From Acidiflorens sp963841945 (GTDB lineage Bacteria > Acidobacteriota > Terriglobia > Terriglobales > Acidobacteriaceae): a stretch of 64,000 bases of DNA. The position numbers were made by a program, and so were the translations under genes. Positions 26,118 to 34,243 of this stretch are shown here, one piece after another. Numbering within the stretch: position 1 is the first letter of the stretch; each line of letters opens with the position of its first letter. The notes beneath the pieces are model-generated. The model worked only from the letters and a program-made list of their open reading frames with translations, ran no database searches and was not told where the DNA came from. The stretch is taken from contig CAWJFC010000034.1 in NCBI GenBank assembly GCA_963841945.1, positions 124,001 to 188,000 of the forward strand. The letters run 5' to 3'.

Positions 26118-26470
26118 CTCAACTATGGCTCAAATTTACGCCTTTTGTTCTGGTTTGTCAAGTATACAATTGCGTCGCCAGATCTTTGAATTACAAGGAC
26201 TTACTTATAAGATATTTATAATCAGTGACTTAGATCGGATTTCACGGGTTTTTCGAAGTGATTTTTCCATGTATGTTGTTGAGGAATAAATATCTTACCT
26301 AGAATTGCTGAGGATTCAGTCCCGTTTCCCGAATCTTCAATCTTCATACTTCTGAGGCACGGAATCACCGATGGGAATCGTGAGTCCGTTAGCCCAGATA
26401 AAGAGTAGCGATCAGGGCAAGCGATGGGAGGCAAGGTTCGGGAACAAAAGACGGATTGGGCACGAGCCGG
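26118..26470. other. AT-rich intergenic stretch, no gene seen
   Basis: About 350 bp between the transposase gene and the sedolisin terminator. It is clearly more AT-rich than the flanks (many tta, ata and aat steps at 26150-26300). It holds the right direct-repeat copy at 26181-26203. The short frames present have no plausible composition. Confidence 0.6.
26181..26203. repeat. Right copy of imperfect direct repeat flanking the PIN/IS1595 module
   Basis: The sequence gatctttgaattacaaggac (continuing tta) pairs with 23189-23212 in direct orientation, 21 of 24 aligned columns identical. It lies about 75 bp upstream of the transposase start. Confidence 0.6.
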
Positions 26471-26500
26471 AAAAAAAGGGCGGGACTTTCGTCCCGCCCC
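26471..26500 (-). terminator. Rho-independent terminator of the sedolisin gene
   Basis: On the minus strand a 9-bp perfect stem (gggcgggac / gtcccgccc) closes a GAAA tetraloop and is followed by seven T. It is 38 bp after the sedolisin stop. It should stop transcripts from the upstream side before they reach the transposase module and trpA. Confidence 0.9.
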
Positions 26501-26537
26501 CGAGTTTCAAGTTCGCGTTCGTTATTCAGTTATTTCG

Positions 26538-28829
26538 TTATTTGCCGGTGCCCGAGAGCGCGACACTCTGCGGACTGCCGCCAGCGTTATCGGTGAAATT
26601 CAGCGAACCCGTGCGGGTACCCGTCTGGGTCGGCGTGAAGTTGACTTTAACGATGCAGCTCTTGCCAGCGGCCAGCGTGCTGCCGCACTTTTGCTTCGAG
26701 GTGAAGGAGAACAACGCGAAATCGCCGGTGGTGGCGATGTTCGTGATGTCCAGCGTGGAGGCGCCGGTGTTGGTGACGGTGACCTTCTTGGCGGCGGCGG
26801 TTTTGCCTACAAGAACCTTGCCCCAGGTCAGCGAGGTTGGATTGAGGGAGACGACCGGACCGCTGGCGGTGACGGTGAGCTGAATGGTTGTGGAAGCAGA
26901 CAACGAGCCTGAGGTCCCGCCGATGGTGATGGTCGAGGTCCCGGTTGCTGCGCTGCCGCTTACGGTGAGAGTGAGGGTGCTGGTGGTGCTGGTCGGATTC
27001 GGGTTGAATCCAGCGGTGACGCCGTTGGGCAGACCAGAGGCGCTCAACGTAACGTTGCCGGTGAATCCGTCAGCGGGAACAACGGTGATGGTGCTGGTGC
27101 CGCTGCTGCCCTCTGCGATGCTGAGCGAGGACGGGTTCGCGGTCAGAGAGAACGACGGGCCGGTCGGTCCAGTCAGTGCATTGATGAGGCCAGCGCCGTT
27201 CGGGCTGCCCCAGCCGGTGACCAGATCATAGCCAGGTTCTGTGGGGAAGCCATTGTTGCCGCTGGTGATGTCATGAAACGCGGTAGCATAGCCCGAACCG
27301 AGACCCAGCGGATAGATGGCTGGATCAATGAAACCCGGCGCAGGAGTTCCGTTGGCCACGGCCTGTTGATTAGCCAGAGCCAGGTAGCCAGCCCACATCG
27401 GGGCGGCAAAACTGGTTCCGCCTTCGCCGGTACCGCACTGACCGTCAGCGCACCAGTAGAAGTTGGTGTTGGCTTCGGCTGCGACGTCTGGGCCGTTGCG
27501 TAGGGTAGTTGATCCTTCGTTCTTAGAGGTGATAACGCCCGCCAGTTGCTGCCAGGAGGGAATGGGAATGCCGTCGATGGAGATGCCGCCGCCGCTGTCG
27601 GGCCAAGCGGTTTCCGATGCCCAAGGGCCGCCCGCCCCCGTGGTCGTCAAGTCCGTGCCGCCGACGCAAATGACGTAATCATCTTCGGCGGGGTAGGCAA
27701 AGCCGTTACGACCAGTACCACTAACCCATTTGCCACCGTCACCGGCAGCATCGAAGAAGCTCTGACCCTGGCTGGCCATCTGCTCGAAGTAGGGGTCGTC
27801 GGTGCTGGGGTCGGCTGGTTTCCAGGCCCATGAACTGCTGATTTGCAAGCTGAGAGGAGCGGCCTCAGTCGTGACCATCGCACTGAGACAGGCAGTGTCG
27901 CTGAAAGTGCCCGAACCATAGGCATCACCGCAGACATACATGTAGAGCATGGTTGTCCCGGGGGCCATACCCATCTCCTGTTGCATGTCGATGGACTGTT
28001 CGGTATCGTCGCAGCCGCCCGTGCAGGTCGTTGCGTATCCGCCTTCGGAAAGAAGAGTAGGAACGTAAGGTTCAGTCTGCTTGGCGTTCTTATAATAGTT
28101 AGCCAAGTCCGACAAGGTGGTGCCGGCCAACTCTAAGAGTGCCATGTTCTGGCCGACGCCGGTAAGTGAGCCGGTGCCATAGTAGGCGGCCCGCATGTCG
28201 CTAGCGCAATAAGAATTGCCCGGACAGGAGCCGGTGATTTGCGGGCTCTGCTTGACATTGCGGTGCACGACATTGGTCCGCGGGAGCTCGTAGTTGTCCA
28301 GGCCCGAAATATGCCAGAGCTGGAAAGGCAGATCCACGCTTGGCTCACGGTCGGGAGCAAAGAATTGGCGATTCTCCGTGGGGTGCTGGTAGACACCCAT
28401 CTCCACGTGAAGAGCTTTCTCGATGGCACCGACGGAGCCCTTGAGCTGCACATCTCTGGAATCACGCGAGGCGTGAATGACGGTGAAGCCGCTCGCTTTT
28501 ACGAACTGCATCAACGCATCAAAATCTTCCTGGCTGGGACCAAAGCGGGCGGTGAACTCCTCTGGGGTGAGATACTTCTTATAGGAGGAGCTGGTGGGAT
28601 CGTAGAGGTCTTTCAAGAAGTTTTCGAGTTCGGGCTGATGGCGTAGCGCCATGACCATATCAAAGCGCATGGTCTGAGCGGCGGGGAGCCGGTTGATGAA
28701 TTGTGCCTGACCGGTGACGACCGCTTCGCGCACATGGCGGGTCATCAAGGGCTGCTGAGCCTGGCAAACAAGCGTGAGAGCCAACACGGTCGCGATGACT
28801 GTGAGCAATGGAGTAACTCTTCGATTCAT
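26538..28829 (-). CDS. Secreted sedolisin (pro-kumamolisin family serine-carboxyl peptidase) with Ig-like and choice-of-anchor tail
   Basis: This is an acid-active secreted endopeptidase. A signal peptide (LLTVIATVLALTLVCQA) is followed by the activation prodomain (about residues 30-200) and the catalytic domain. The catalytic domain shows the sedolisin set: E-x-x-x-D (TEQSIDMQQ), the oxyanion Asp (AAGDGG) and the nucleophile Ser in GGTSFAAPMW. The C-terminus adds an Ig-like domain (FSLTANPSSLSIAEGSSG and on) and a choice-of-anchor-type domain starting VSLNPTSLTWGKVLVG. ATG 28829 has an aaggaga Shine-Dalgarno. It has its own terminator and interrupts the trp operon. Confidence 0.92.
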   Translation of the reverse strand: MNRRVTPLLTVIATVLALTLVCQAQQPLMTRHVREAVVTGQAQFINRLPAAQTMRFDMVMALRHQPELENFLKDLYDPTSSSYKKYLTPEEFTARFGPSQEDFDALMQFVKASGFTVIHASRDSRDVQLKGSVGAIEKALHVEMGVYQHPTENRQFFAPDREPSVDLPFQLWHISGLDNYELPRTNVVHRNVKQSPQITGSCPGNSYCASDMRAAYYGTGSLTGVGQNMALLELAGTTLSDLANYYKNAKQTEPYVPTLLSEGGYATTCTGGCDDTEQSIDMQQEMGMAPGTTMLYMYVCGDAYGSGTFSDTACLSAMVTTEAAPLSLQISSSWAWKPADPSTDDPYFEQMASQGQSFFDAAGDGGKWVSGTGRNGFAYPAEDDYVICVGGTDLTTTGAGGPWASETAWPDSGGGISIDGIPIPSWQQLAGVITSKNEGSTTLRNGPDVAAEANTNFYWCADGQCGTGEGGTSFAAPMWAGYLALANQQAVANGTPAPGFIDPAIYPLGLGSGYATAFHDITSGNNGFPTEPGYDLVTGWGSPNGAGLINALTGPTGPSFSLTANPSSLSIAEGSSGTSTITVVPADGFTGNVTLSASGLPNGVTAGFNPNPTSTTSTLTLTVSGSAATGTSTITIGGTSGSLSASTTIQLTVTASGPVVSLNPTSLTWGKVLVGKTAAAKKVTVTNTGASTLDITNIATTGDFALFSFTSKQKCGSTLAAGKSCIVKVNFTPTQTGTRTGSLNFTDNAGGSPQSVALSGTGK

Positions 28830-29248
28830 GGTTCCACTTCTCCTTGGTATGGTGGCAGTGATGTGTGGCAATCCTGGAAGTCGAGCAACTCTCGGAATGT
28901 GACGCAAGAATCGTGTGGCGCGCTGGGCGCTTCTACGAGCCAGGAGTCCCTTCCCGGCTTTCAAAAAGCAGTGCAAGTTTACTCTCAATCGAGAAGGCGC
29001 AACAGAGTGAATCGGATTTCACTCTTCATGCTTTTTTTTGGTAAGGAACGACCGAGAGTCGTTGTGGCGCGGCTAAAAGGGGCGAGCGTTCGAAGACGGG
29101 CTGCCGTCGAAATTGACAAATTGTTGACTTGCTGTTGACACAGTTCATTGAGATTTGTGAAGCAGTGGCCACGAAAACTCCGCGAGGATTCCCAGGAAGG
29201 CCATGGATCACGAAACGGGGGCGAGACCATGAGGCGTGCGTTTCAAAT
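28830..29248. other. Intergenic region between trpB and the sedolisin gene
   Basis: 420 bp with no credible gene. It should contain the sedolisin promoter. A 7-bp inverted repeat (gagtgaa / ttcactc, 29006-29025) followed at 29033 by a run of eight T on the plus strand is the only clear structure. No terminator for the trpCFB transcript is evident. Confidence 0.5.
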
Positions 29249-30463
29249 TTAATCCAGCCTGAGATTCTCCCGCATAATTCCGATGTCTTTGTCACCGCGG
29301 CCGGAGATGTTGACTATCACTACCTCTGATTTTTTCATCTTCGGGGCGCGCTTGATTACTTCTGCCACCGCGTGGGCGGATTCTAAGGCGGGAATTATGC
29401 CTTCGGTTCTGGCTAGGAGCGTTGTTGCTGCTAACGCTTCGGCGTCGCTGGCGGGGACGTACTCGGCTCGGCGGGTGTCGTGTAACTCGGCGTGTTCGGG
29501 CCCGATGGATGGATAGTCTAAGCCTGCGGAGACGCTGTGCGTCAGCGCGATCTGGCCGGCTTTGTCTTGTAACACGTAGGAGTAAGTGCCTTGTAAGACG
29601 CCGGGCGAGCCTCCGCGGAAGCGGGCGGCGTGATCACCTAATGTTTCGCCTCGGCCTCCGGCTTCTACACCGATCAGCCTGACCTTTTTGTCTTTAATAA
29701 AGTCGTAGAAAATTCCGATCGAGTTCGAGCCTCCGCCTACGCAGGCGATGATCGCGTTCGGCATTTTGCCTTCGGCTTTGAGTATCTGGGCGCGGGATTC
29801 GCGTCCGATTACGCGGTGGAAGTCTCGGACCATGGTGGGATAGGGATGCGCGCCTAACACGCTGCCTAAGAGGTAGTGCGTGGTGCGGACATTGGTGACC
29901 CAATCGCGCATGGCTTCATTGATGGCGTCTTTCAAGGTGCAGGAGCCGGAACTTACGCCGTGGACCTCGGCGCCGAGAAGACGCATGCGGAAGACGTTGA
30001 GTTCCTGGCGGCGCATATCTTCGGTGCCCATGTAGACGACGCACTCGAAACCCAGTAGCGCGCAGACGGTGGCGGTGGCGACACCGTGCTGTCCGGCGCC
30101 GGTTTCGGCGATGACACGCTTTTTACCCATGCGCTCCACGAGCAGACCCTGGCCGAGACAGTTGTTGATTTTGTGAGCGCCGGTGTGAAGGAGGTCTTCG
30201 CGCTTGAGATAGATTTTTGCTCCACCTAATTTTTGCGTAAGGCGGCTTGCGAAGAACAGCGGGGTGGGACGGCCAGCATAGGTCTTCAGAAGAAGTGCGA
30301 GGCGCTTTTGGAATCTTGGATCGCGCTTGGCCTTTTCGTATTCGCGCTCAAGTTCCTGGAGCGCAGCCATCAGGGTTTCGGGGACGTAGCGTCCGCCGTA
30401 GATGCCGAAGCGTCCGACGGCTTGCGTGAGCTTTTGCTTGCTGGCGATGATTGCGGTTGCCAT
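29249..30463 (-). CDS. trpB: Tryptophan synthase beta chain
   Basis: TrpB is the PLP enzyme that joins indole and serine to make tryptophan. The PLP lysine lies in HTGAHKINN, and ETGAGQHGVATA and CVGGGSNSIG form the substrate and phosphate sites. The 404-aa length is standard. It follows trpF by 119 nt. Its partner trpA is displaced by 6.2 kb, although the two subunits act as one complex. Confidence 0.96.
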   Translation of the reverse strand: MATAIIASKQKLTQAVGRFGIYGGRYVPETLMAALQELEREYEKAKRDPRFQKRLALLLKTYAGRPTPLFFASRLTQKLGGAKIYLKREDLLHTGAHKINNCLGQGLLVERMGKKRVIAETGAGQHGVATATVCALLGFECVVYMGTEDMRRQELNVFRMRLLGAEVHGVSSGSCTLKDAINEAMRDWVTNVRTTHYLLGSVLGAHPYPTMVRDFHRVIGRESRAQILKAEGKMPNAIIACVGGGSNSIGIFYDFIKDKKVRLIGVEAGGRGETLGDHAARFRGGSPGVLQGTYSYVLQDKAGQIALTHSVSAGLDYPSIGPEHAELHDTRRAEYVPASDAEALAATTLLARTEGIIPALESAHAVAEVIKRAPKMKKSEVVIVNISGRGDKDIGIMRENLRLD

Positions 30464-30582
30464 ACTGCAGTTCCAAACCTCGGTGGCTAGAAGCCGACGA
30501 TATTACTTGCGCTTTATTACTTGTGCTTGCGGCACGATTCACGCCCCACATTTCCTCGAATCCCGCTGTGCAGGTGGAAATT

Positions 30583-31359
30583 TCAGTTCGTTTTTTCCAG
30601 ATCGCGCACGGCTTGAACAAAGGCGTGGAGCTTCTTCGGATCTTTGAGCCCCGGGGCGCGCTCGACTCCGGTGGAAACGTCGACACCCCAGGGATGCAGC
30701 GTGTGAATGGCGTCTTCGACGTTGCCGGGATGGAGTCCTCCGGCGACGATGAGCTTGCTGATGCTGTTGATGACGGCCGCCCAGGGCTGCACGCGCTCCC
30801 AGTCAAAGGTTTTGCCGGAGCCCCCGGCGGTGGAGGAATCGAGGAGTACGCCAGAGACTACGCCCGGACGGAAGCCGTGCGTTTCGAGAAACAGATCGCC
30901 ATTTTCGGCGACGTGAATTTTGTGGACGCGCTTGCCTTTGTAGGCCTCGTCGGGTTCGATGAGACCGACGGCGACGGGGTCCCAGCCGACGGGCTCTTCG
31001 GCGGGCTTGTCAAAAATCTGCGCGGCGAAAGAGCGATAGATGCAGGGGCGGCTGGCGCCATTGGTCAGAGATTTGAAAAGAGCTTCGGCAAACGGCTTAT
31101 CTTCCCGGCCGTGCAATTGCACGGCATTCAGTCCGACAAGTTTGGCGGTGTCGCGCACGTGTTCGAGAGGATGGTTGACGAAGACGCCGACTTTCTGCGT
31201 TTGAGGAGGCAGTTTCCCGGCAATTGCCTGAGCGGTCTCGGGTGTTACGTGGCGCGGGCTCTTCGGATAAAAGACGAATCCTACGGCGTTCGCACCCGCC
31301 TCCACGGCGGTGAGCGCGTCGTCGACATTCGTGATGCCGCAAATCTTAATCCAGGTCAT
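30583..31359 (-). CDS. trpF: Phosphoribosylanthranilate isomerase with internal insertion
   Basis: TrpF isomerises phosphoribosylanthranilate to CdRP. It starts with IKICGITNVDDA and contains VGVFVN, VQLHG, GVLLDSS and the phosphate-binding IVAGGLHPGNV and VDVSTGVE. At 258 aa it is about 45-50 residues longer than usual. The extra segment lies between the VQLHG region and LLDSS (around APEEPVGWDP-like to LFLETHGFRPG). The catalytic Cys and Asp positions are intact. The start is 8 nt after the trpC stop. Confidence 0.93.
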   Translation of the reverse strand: MTWIKICGITNVDDALTAVEAGANAVGFVFYPKSPRHVTPETAQAIAGKLPPQTQKVGVFVNHPLEHVRDTAKLVGLNAVQLHGREDKPFAEALFKSLTNGASRPCIYRSFAAQIFDKPAEEPVGWDPVAVGLIEPDEAYKGKRVHKIHVAENGDLFLETHGFRPGVVSGVLLDSSTAGGSGKTFDWERVQPWAAVINSISKLIVAGGLHPGNVEDAIHTLHPWGVDVSTGVERAPGLKDPKKLHAFVQAVRDLEKTN

Positions 31360-31367
31360 AAAGGCAG

Positions 31368-32222
31368 CTATGAGCTATGAGCCTCGATCTTCGAGCTAGA
31401 ACCCTCTTGCTTCGAAGTACCAATGCGATGTTGGTCCGCTTCTTCCATCAGTTTTATTAAAGCCGCGCCTGGGCGCTCTTTTTTCATGAGCGATTCGCCG
31501 ATCAGGAATGCGCCGTAGCCTGAGGCTCTTAGACGCGCCAGATCGACGCCGTTGTGGATGCCACTCTCAGCTACGCTAAGACATGCGGGGGGAATTTGAG
31601 AGGCAAGGTTGAAGGCGGTGTCGAGTGCAACCTCGAAGGTGCGCAGGTTGCGGCTGTTGATGCCGACCAGATCGCAGCCGGCGTCGAGAGCGCGCTGGAG
31701 TTCGGCGGCGTCGTGGGCTTCACACAATACATCCAAAGCTTGCGCCGATGCACTCTTTGACAGGGCGATCAGGTCCTTCTGCGTCAGGGCCGCAACGATA
31801 AGCAGGATGGCGTCGGCTGAATTGGCGCGCGCCTCGATGATTTGGAATTCGTCGACGATGAAATCCTTGCGCAGGCACGGAAGGGTCGTTGCCGAAGAGG
31901 CCTCGCGCAGATAGTCGAGCGATCCCTGAAAAAACTGTTCGTCGGTGAGGACGGAAAGAGCGGCGGCGCCGGCAGTTTCGAGTTCGCGGGCCAGCGCGGC
32001 GGGGTGAAAATCGGACCGGATCAAGCCCCGGGACGGAGACGCCTTTTTGAGCTCAGCGATGACAGCAATGCCATTTGCAGAGGCACGCTCCAAGGCCCGG
32101 CGAAACCCGCGAGGCGCGTGTTGCGCGGCGGCGCGCTCGACGGAGCGCAGATCGACGCTATGGCGTCTTTGGAATAAACGCTGGCGGGTGGAGGCGACAA
32201 TGGAATCGAGGGTGGCAGGCAC
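31368..32222 (-). CDS. trpC: Indole-3-glycerol phosphate synthase
   Basis: TrpC closes the indole ring from CdRP. Family signatures are the AELKKASPSRGLI strand with the catalytic Lys, LSVLTDEQFFQGSLDYL, LRKDFIVDEFQI, LVGINSRNLRTFEV and VAESGI. The 284 aa include a somewhat longer C-terminal tail. It is the first visible gene of the minus-strand tryptophan run trpC-trpF-trpB; trpE, trpG and trpD are not in the window. Confidence 0.95.
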   Translation of the reverse strand: MPATLDSIVASTRQRLFQRRHSVDLRSVERAAAQHAPRGFRRALERASANGIAVIAELKKASPSRGLIRSDFHPAALARELETAGAAALSVLTDEQFFQGSLDYLREASSATTLPCLRKDFIVDEFQIIEARANSADAILLIVAALTQKDLIALSKSASAQALDVLCEAHDAAELQRALDAGCDLVGINSRNLRTFEVALDTAFNLASQIPPACLSVAESGIHNGVDLARLRASGYGAFLIGESLMKKERPGAALIKLMEEADQHRIGTSKQEGSSSKIEAHSS

Positions 32223-32564
32223 GACGCAAGCTCAATTATACGAAAGCGCGAATGAAACGTGCCCGGTTCCGAAGGTAATTGAGGAACACGCGGGTTGTGC
32301 CCACTACGAGTGAGGCGATTGTTCGGCTGGGCGCGAGCCTGTAGAGAGGGGCAACATCGCGAATATGCGTTGCCGGCCATACATGACGGCCGCGACCGCG
32401 AAACGCGTTTAGAGCAGTCGCCGCAGTTGTGAGCACAGCAGACCGCAGGTATGTCCATCGAAGCCGGCCTCTGGCTCGGAATGCTCGAGAGAGCAACGAT
32501 CCCTGATCGCTTTGCCGTATCGATCTTCGGACCCAACGCTTCCTGAATAGCATCCAAGGTCTCG
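32223..32564. other. Intergenic region between divergent trpC and the efflux gene
   Basis: 342 bp that should hold the promoters of the minus-strand trp run and of the plus-strand MFS gene. I see no convincing leader peptide with tandem Trp codons, no T-box and no attenuator hairpin. Confidence 0.5.
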
Positions 32565-34133
32565 ATGAGAACGCCTTGCGATGAAGCCGTACTGCGATCA
32601 GGCGGTAAGGAAGTCCCATGTGGAGAAAGAACCAGACCATGGATTCTCACCGCAACGATTCTCGGCTCCAGCATGGCATTCATCGACAGCACGGTCGTCA
32701 ACGTGGCTCTGCCTGCGATCCAGAGTCGTTTTCACGCGACGGTGGTGGATGTGCAATGGGTGGTCGAGTCGTATGGTCTGTTTCTAAGCGCGCTGATTCT
32801 GGCCGGGGGCTCCCTGGGCGACTTGTTTGGGCGCCGTAGGATCTACGTGCTGGGAGTGGCCATCTTCTCGGTTGCATCCGCGGCTTGCGGCTTTGCTTCG
32901 ACTATTCAAGAGCTGATCGTCGCCAGGAGTATTCAAGGAGTAGGAGCTGCACTCCTGGTTCCCGGGAGTCTCGCGATTATCAGTGCGTACTTCGACGAAA
33001 AGAGTCGTGGGCAAGCGATCGGAACGTGGTCGGGCTCTACAGCGATCACTACCGCGATCGGGCCTGTGCTGGGCGGTTGGCTGGTTGAGCATGCCTCCTG
33101 GCGCTGGGCCTTCTTCATCAATCTTCCGATTGCAGGTGCTGTGATAGCGATTTCAGTTTGGCAAATCCCGGAGAATCGCCGCCCGGTTGGTGGACGCATC
33201 GATTGGATTGGAGCGCTCCTGGCGACACTAGGGCTCGGCGGCTTTGTGTACGGCTTCATCGAGTCAGTGAGCCTGGGCTGGACGAATCGCCTGGTCGTGG
33301 GAAGTTTGATTGCTGGATTCTGGTGCCTGATCACATTCGTTTTCGTCGAAGCGCGCCTTTCTACTCCGATGGTTCCGCTCACGCTGTTCGGTTCCCCGAG
33401 GTTTAGTGGCGCGAACCTACTTACGTTCCTTTTGTACGCAGCCGTAGGAATTTTCTTTTTCTTGTTCCCTTTGAATCTGATCCAAGTCCAAGGGTATTCC
33501 CCAAGTGAAGCCGGGCTCGCGCTCCTGCCCTTAATTCTGCTGATGTTCTTTCTTTCGCGGTGGTCGGGCGGACTCGTGGTCCGATACGGGCCGAGGGGGC
33601 CGCTGATGATTGGCCCTCTTATTGTCGCAATCGGTTTCGCTCTCTTCTCTCTGCCTACCGTTGGGGACGGGTATTGGAGGTCATTTTTCCCGGCGATCAT
33701 CGTCCTGGGATTCGGGATGGCGGTTACCGTTGCGCCTCTTACCACCGTGGTCATGAATTCAGTGAAGGAAGATCGAGCGGGCACAGCTTCCGGCATCAAC
33801 AATGCAGTGGCTCGGGTAGCAGGGGTACTCGCCATTGCGGTACTTGGAATTGTAATGGTGAAGGCGTTTAGTTCTCGACTGGATCGGAGATTGGCTGGGC
33901 TCTCTTTGCCGTCTTACATTCAACAGGAGGTACAAGCGAGCGAGATCAAGCTGGCCAGCATACAGCCGCCGGCCGGGCTCGATGCGACTGTGGACGCCGC
34001 CATCAAGGCGTCGGTGAGGGAAGCGTTCGTCTATGGATTCCGAGTCATCCTATCGATCTGTGCAGGCCTGTCTCTGGCGAGTGCGGCCGTCGCATGGCTC
34101 ATGATTCCGCCGAAACGCGATGGCCCAGGATGA
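32565..34133 (+). CDS. MFS transporter, DHA2 (EmrB/QacA) drug-efflux type
   Basis: About 14 predicted membrane helices in 522 aa. The DHA2 motifs are present: motif D1 near the start (MAFIDSTVVNVALPAIQ), motif A (GDLFGRRRIYVLG), and motif C in helix 5 (GPVLGGWLVEHASWRWAFFINLP). This points to proton-coupled export of drugs or other amphipathic compounds; no substrate can be assigned. It lies 110 nt upstream of the AraC-family regulator, on the same strand. It may be regulated with the catabolic genes, but could equally be unrelated. Confidence 0.88.
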   Translation: MRTPCDEAVLRSGGKEVPCGERTRPWILTATILGSSMAFIDSTVVNVALPAIQSRFHATVVDVQWVVESYGLFLSALILAGGSLGDLFGRRRIYVLGVAIFSVASAACGFASTIQELIVARSIQGVGAALLVPGSLAIISAYFDEKSRGQAIGTWSGSTAITTAIGPVLGGWLVEHASWRWAFFINLPIAGAVIAISVWQIPENRRPVGGRIDWIGALLATLGLGGFVYGFIESVSLGWTNRLVVGSLIAGFWCLITFVFVEARLSTPMVPLTLFGSPRFSGANLLTFLLYAAVGIFFFLFPLNLIQVQGYSPSEAGLALLPLILLMFFLSRWSGGLVVRYGPRGPLMIGPLIVAIGFALFSLPTVGDGYWRSFFPAIIVLGFGMAVTVAPLTTVVMNSVKEDRAGTASGINNAVARVAGVLAIAVLGIVMVKAFSSRLDRRLAGLSLPSYIQQEVQASEIKLASIQPPAGLDATVDAAIKASVREAFVYGFRVILSICAGLSLASAAVAWLMIPPKRDGPG

Positions 34134-34199
34134 CGCTTTCTTTGTAAAATCCTCTTCCCAAGCGAAACGCTAAGGATGTACTATGACGCGGCACAGGTT

Positions 34200-34231
34200 C
34201 GATTCGGACATTACAGTGTTCGTTTCGGACA
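34200..34231 (+). promoter_or_regulatory. 11-bp direct repeats with 21-bp period, candidate AraC-type operator
   Basis: cgattcggaca (34200-34210) and cgtttcggaca (34221-34231) differ at one base and are spaced exactly two helical turns apart. They end just before the AraC-family start codon. Such half-site spacing is classic for AraC proteins and suggests autoregulation. Confidence 0.55.
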
Positions 34232-34243
34232 CGGGTTGTGGAC

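Larger units (their letters stand above)
23189..26203. mobile_element. Putative 3.0 kb transposon-like module: IS1595 transposase plus three coupled genes
   Basis: The module contains a full-length IS1595-family transposase gene followed on the same strand by three genes joined by 4-bp ATGA overlaps. Imperfect direct repeats lie at both edges, and the module sits inside the tryptophan operon. The DNA inside and just upstream is visibly more AT-rich than its surroundings. IS1595-family elements are known to carry passenger genes. I could not find convincing terminal inverted repeats, so the exact borders are inferred. Confidence 0.5.

Noticed and set aside
25081..26170. Terminal inverted repeats of the IS1595 element
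   Set aside because: I compared both sides of the transposase gene by eye and found no pair good enough to report; the ends are therefore inferred only from the outer direct repeats.
29129..29329. Short plus-strand frame near the trpB end
   Set aside because: It overlaps the trpB 3' end on the opposite strand and has no start signal or family resemblance.
32223..32564. Trp leader peptide or attenuator before trpC
   Set aside because: No short frame with adjacent Trp codons and no terminator/antiterminator pair could be recognised.
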